NCBI GenBank assembly: GCA_913009765.1
Contig: CAJVYT010000237.1
Coordinates: 1-6,795 of the forward strand
DNA: 6,795 bases
Direction: 5' to 3'
Source: an uncultured candidate division Zixibacteria bacterium
GTDB taxonomy: Bacteria > Zixibacteria > MSB-5A5 > GN15 > FEB-12
Shown here piece after piece: positions 5,725 through 6,795 of this stretch. Position 1 is the first letter of the stretch. Each line of letters starts with the position of its first letter. Below the pieces are notes generated by a model that ran no database searches, was not told the origin of the DNA, and saw only the letters and a program-made list of their open reading frames with translations. Made by a program: the position numbers and the translations under genes.

Positions 5725-6156
5725 TTATGCCTTGCCATGTTGATTAATTTTAATTATTCCCCACAACTCATCAGGAGTATAAATAGGAAGATCGGTATTC
5801 TTGTAATCTTTTGTATTTCTGGTTACAAGACCTTCAACTTCACAATGTTCACCCGAATAGTATTGAACAGCATCTTCAAAATCATCGAAGTCTGAATTTA
5901 TCGATAATTTTAGAACGATTGAATTGACATCAGCAATTTTAAAAAGAGTTAATAATTTTTGTATCTCAATTTTTGCTTGTTTTCTGTTTATTGCTTTTGA
6001 TATGAGATAATCCAGGGTGGTAATTGTGGTTGCACACAAATAACCATCAAGGTTATTATTTTCAACCATACCAACAAGATTTGCAGAGGTCTCAACAAAT
6101 TCTTTTCTGTTTAGCAAAACATCGAGAATAATGTTTGTATCAAATAAGATTCTCAA
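5725..6156 (-). CDS. PIN-domain toxin of a type II toxin-antitoxin system (VapC-like)
   Basis: A 143-residue PIN-domain protein; PIN toxins are metal-dependent RNases that cut tRNA or rRNA and stop growth when free of their antitoxin. The fold's acidic residues are visible: D6 and D12 in RILFDTNIILDVLLNR, D95 in DFDDFEDAVQYY, and N114 and D117 in LVTRNTKDYKN, the TRNxxDF-like strand. The C-terminal IYTPDELW is common to this group. D49 (TTLDYLI) is the probable remaining acidic ligand. Its ATG overlaps the antitoxin stop by 4 bp (ATGA, 6153-6156), so the two are translationally coupled. The TAA stop lies inside a first copy of GGCATAAC (5731-5724), 33 bp before the attC. The family is clear; the exact RNA target is unknown. 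Confidence 0.9.
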   Translation of the reverse strand: MRILFDTNIILDVLLNRKEFVETSANLVGMVENNNLDGYLCATTITTLDYLISKAINRKQAKIEIQKLLTLFKIADVNSIVLKLSINSDFDDFEDAVQYYSGEHCEVEGLVTRNTKDYKNTDLPIYTPDELWGIIKINQHGKA

Positions 6157-6389
6157 AGATATTTTTCCTCTAAGTGCTTCTTATAATCATCTTCCTCAAT
6201 ATTACTAGATTCTAGTATCCCTATTAATGATCGGGTAATAGGGGGTGCTTCTGCTATTTTGCCTTTCCGTGTCAATATTTGAAAATAGTCAGACACAACC
6301 TGAGAAAGAGACTTATCATGTTGTTTTGCATATCTTTTTGCTTGTTGAATAAGTGCATTTTCTAATCGAAGCGTTAATTTTGTCTGCAT
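6153..6389 (-). CDS. Antitoxin, ribbon-helix-helix type (DUF6364-like)
   Basis: A 78-residue antitoxin expected to bind the PIN toxin and repress the shared promoter. Residues 3-37 (KLTLRLENALIQQAKRYAKQ, then DKSLSQVVSDYFQIL) form a ribbon-helix-helix domain: a TLRLE-type beta strand followed by two helices joined at HDKSLS. This matches the DUF6364 antitoxin pattern as I remember it. The acidic C-terminal tail from about 58 on (ESSNIEEDDYKKHLEEKYL) is the likely toxin-binding part. It precedes the toxin and overlaps it by 4 bp, the standard antitoxin-first order. A sigma70-like promoter and an inverted repeat lie directly upstream, inside the same cassette. It is intact and probably functional. 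Confidence 0.88.
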   Translation of the reverse strand: MQTKLTLRLENALIQQAKRYAKQHDKSLSQVVSDYFQILTRKGKIAEAPPITRSLIGILESSNIEEDDYKKHLEEKYL

Positions 6390-6403
6390 GACGCGAACCT
6401 CTT

Positions 6404-6433
6404 GACGTATACTTATATGTTAATAATACGTCT
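6404..6433. promoter_or_regulatory. Probable operator of the toxin-antitoxin operon
   Basis: GACGTAT (6404-6410) and ATACGTC (6427-6433) form a perfect 7-bp inverted repeat with a 16-base AT-rich spacer. It overlaps the -10 element and ends 15 bases before the antitoxin start. Ribbon-helix-helix antitoxins usually repress their own promoter at such repeats, so autoregulation is a reasonable inference. Confidence 0.6.
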
Positions 6434-6452
6434 TGATGGGCTATTCGTCAAT
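6424..6452 (-). promoter_or_regulatory. Sigma70-like promoter of the toxin-antitoxin operon
   Basis: On the minus strand, TTGACG (6452-6447) and TATTAT (6429-6424) are separated by 17 bases. Each is one base from its consensus hexamer. Transcription would start near 6416-6418, giving a short leader to the ATG at 6389. A private promoter is usual for toxin-antitoxin cassettes, unlike the other cassettes here. Confidence 0.72.
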
Positions 6453-6477
6453 AATAAAGCTACATAATAAAGCTACA
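6452..6477. repeat. Two tandem copies of ATAATAAAGCTAC
   Basis: Two perfect 13-bp units at 6452-6464 and 6465-6477, just upstream of and touching the -35 hexamer. They may be an AT-rich upstream promoter element or a regulator site, or a simple duplication by slippage. Confidence 0.75.
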
Positions 6478-6498
6478 ACTGATTGCCGGTTTTTTATA

Positions 6499-6565
6499 GG
6501 CATAACGACAAAGCTGTGCGGCGTGAACGAAGCGTAGCGAAGTGAACGTCCGAACGAGCGCCTTG
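6499..6565 (-). other. attC of the next (off-window) cassette, interrupted by the second IS1111-type copy
   Basis: Minus-strand reading gives CAAGGCGCTCGTTCGGACG, then a palindromic centre (GTTCACTTCG-cta-CGCTTCGTTCAC; CGAAG/CTTCG-type pairing), then GCCGCACAGCTTTGTCGTTATGCC. The closing core GTTATGC opens the toxin-antitoxin cassette. The first core lies off the right edge, beyond the inserted element. The insertion point follows GCGCCTTG on the plus strand, the same as for the first copy at 1840/1841, although the two attC loops differ in sequence. Confidence 0.78.
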
Positions 6566-6795
6566 ATACTCATTGAGCCTCCCCCTACAGATTAGCGCTG
6601 AGCTAAACTGTAAGGTCACCAAACCAAACGGAGAAAGCCCAATGAACTTTTACAATAACACGCATCCCTACTACTGTGGTATCGATCTTCATGCCAGAAT
6701 GCTTTACGTATGCATACTGGATTACCATGGGAATACCTGTGTACATAAAGAAATATCAGCCAATCCTGAAAAGCTACGCAAAATTCTTGAGCCTT
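6566..6795 (+). mobile_element. IS1111-type element, second copy, left end only (runs off the window)
   Basis: Identical to 1841-2070 apart from three bases. It is inserted in the same orientation and at the same attC position as the first copy. It contains the subterminal repeat TGAGCC (6574-6579), the leader hairpin (6586-6612) and the start of the transposase gene. The direct-repeat offset from the first copy is exactly 4,725 bp. Confidence 0.93.
6642..6795 (+). CDS. IS110-family transposase, N-terminal part, cut by the window edge
   Basis: The first 51 codons of the same transposase as at 1917, with the same GGAG ribosome site 8 bases upstream. The first DEDD aspartate (D15, CGIDLH) is included. 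The protein is identical to copy 1 over this length. The only three nucleotide differences are third-position, silent changes in the adjacent codons T7, H8 and P9. Whether the rest is intact cannot be seen. Confidence 0.92.
   Translation, partial: MNFYNNTHPYYCGIDLHARMLYVCILDYHGNTCVHKEISANPEKLRKILEP

Noticed and set aside
4709..5743. Plus-strand open frames at 4709-4903, 5043-5237 and 5558-5743.
   Set aside because: The first two are opposite the IS1182 transposase; the third crosses the terminal repeat and an attC. None looks like a protein.
1..6795. CRISPR array, tRNA or rRNA genes.
   Set aside because: No regularly spaced repeats, cloverleaf or rRNA-like sequence was seen on either strand.

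Overview
The window is a stretch of an integron gene-cassette array, read on the minus strand, that has been heavily invaded by insertion sequences (IS). The evidence is a series of attC-type sites (GTTRRRY-like core plus an imperfect palindrome) lying directly behind the stop codons of small minus-strand genes. In each of the four cassettes the core at the start is complementary to the core at the end, as expected for a cassette that once existed as a circle. The moderately AT-rich sequence, the varied attC sites and the lack of resistance genes suggest a sedentary chromosomal integron, probably of a gammaproteobacterium. The species cannot be told from this window. No integrase gene is present; cassette orientation predicts that intI and attI lie beyond the right edge.

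Layout from right to left, which is the direction of cassette reading. (1) A second, cut-off copy of an IS110-family (IS1111-type) element, 6566 to the edge, sits inside an attC (6499-6565). (2) A toxin-antitoxin cassette follows, with its own promoter and a probable operator: a ribbon-helix-helix antitoxin (6389-6153) overlaps a PIN-domain toxin (6156-5725) by 4 bp, followed by an attC (5698-5615). (3) An IS1182-family element (3796-5614; 18-bp perfect inverted ends, 3-bp AAC duplication) splits the GTT core of that attC. (4) A carboxymuconolactone-decarboxylase/AhpD-like cassette (3767-3471) has its attC split by the full-length IS1111-type copy (1841-3459). (5) A 325-residue gene of unknown function (1749-772) is followed by the only intact attC (710-768). 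(6) A 129-residue probable membrane-anchored small protein (700-311) has an attC that is cut off by the C-terminal remnant of an IS3-family transposase (1-254).

Four of the five attC sites are therefore damaged: two by one site-specific IS1111-type element at the same place, one by an IS1182 element exactly in the recombination core, and one by an IS3 remnant. This should freeze most of the array. The two IS1111-type copies are direct repeats 4,725 bp apart that bracket the toxin-antitoxin cassette, so recombination between them would delete it. The full-length IS1111-type element has about 500 bp of non-coding, hairpin-rich DNA after its transposase, where IS1111-type elements encode their guide RNA (bridge RNA/seekRNA). 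A TG dinucleotide is repeated at both ends of the element, as expected if it is the recombination core.
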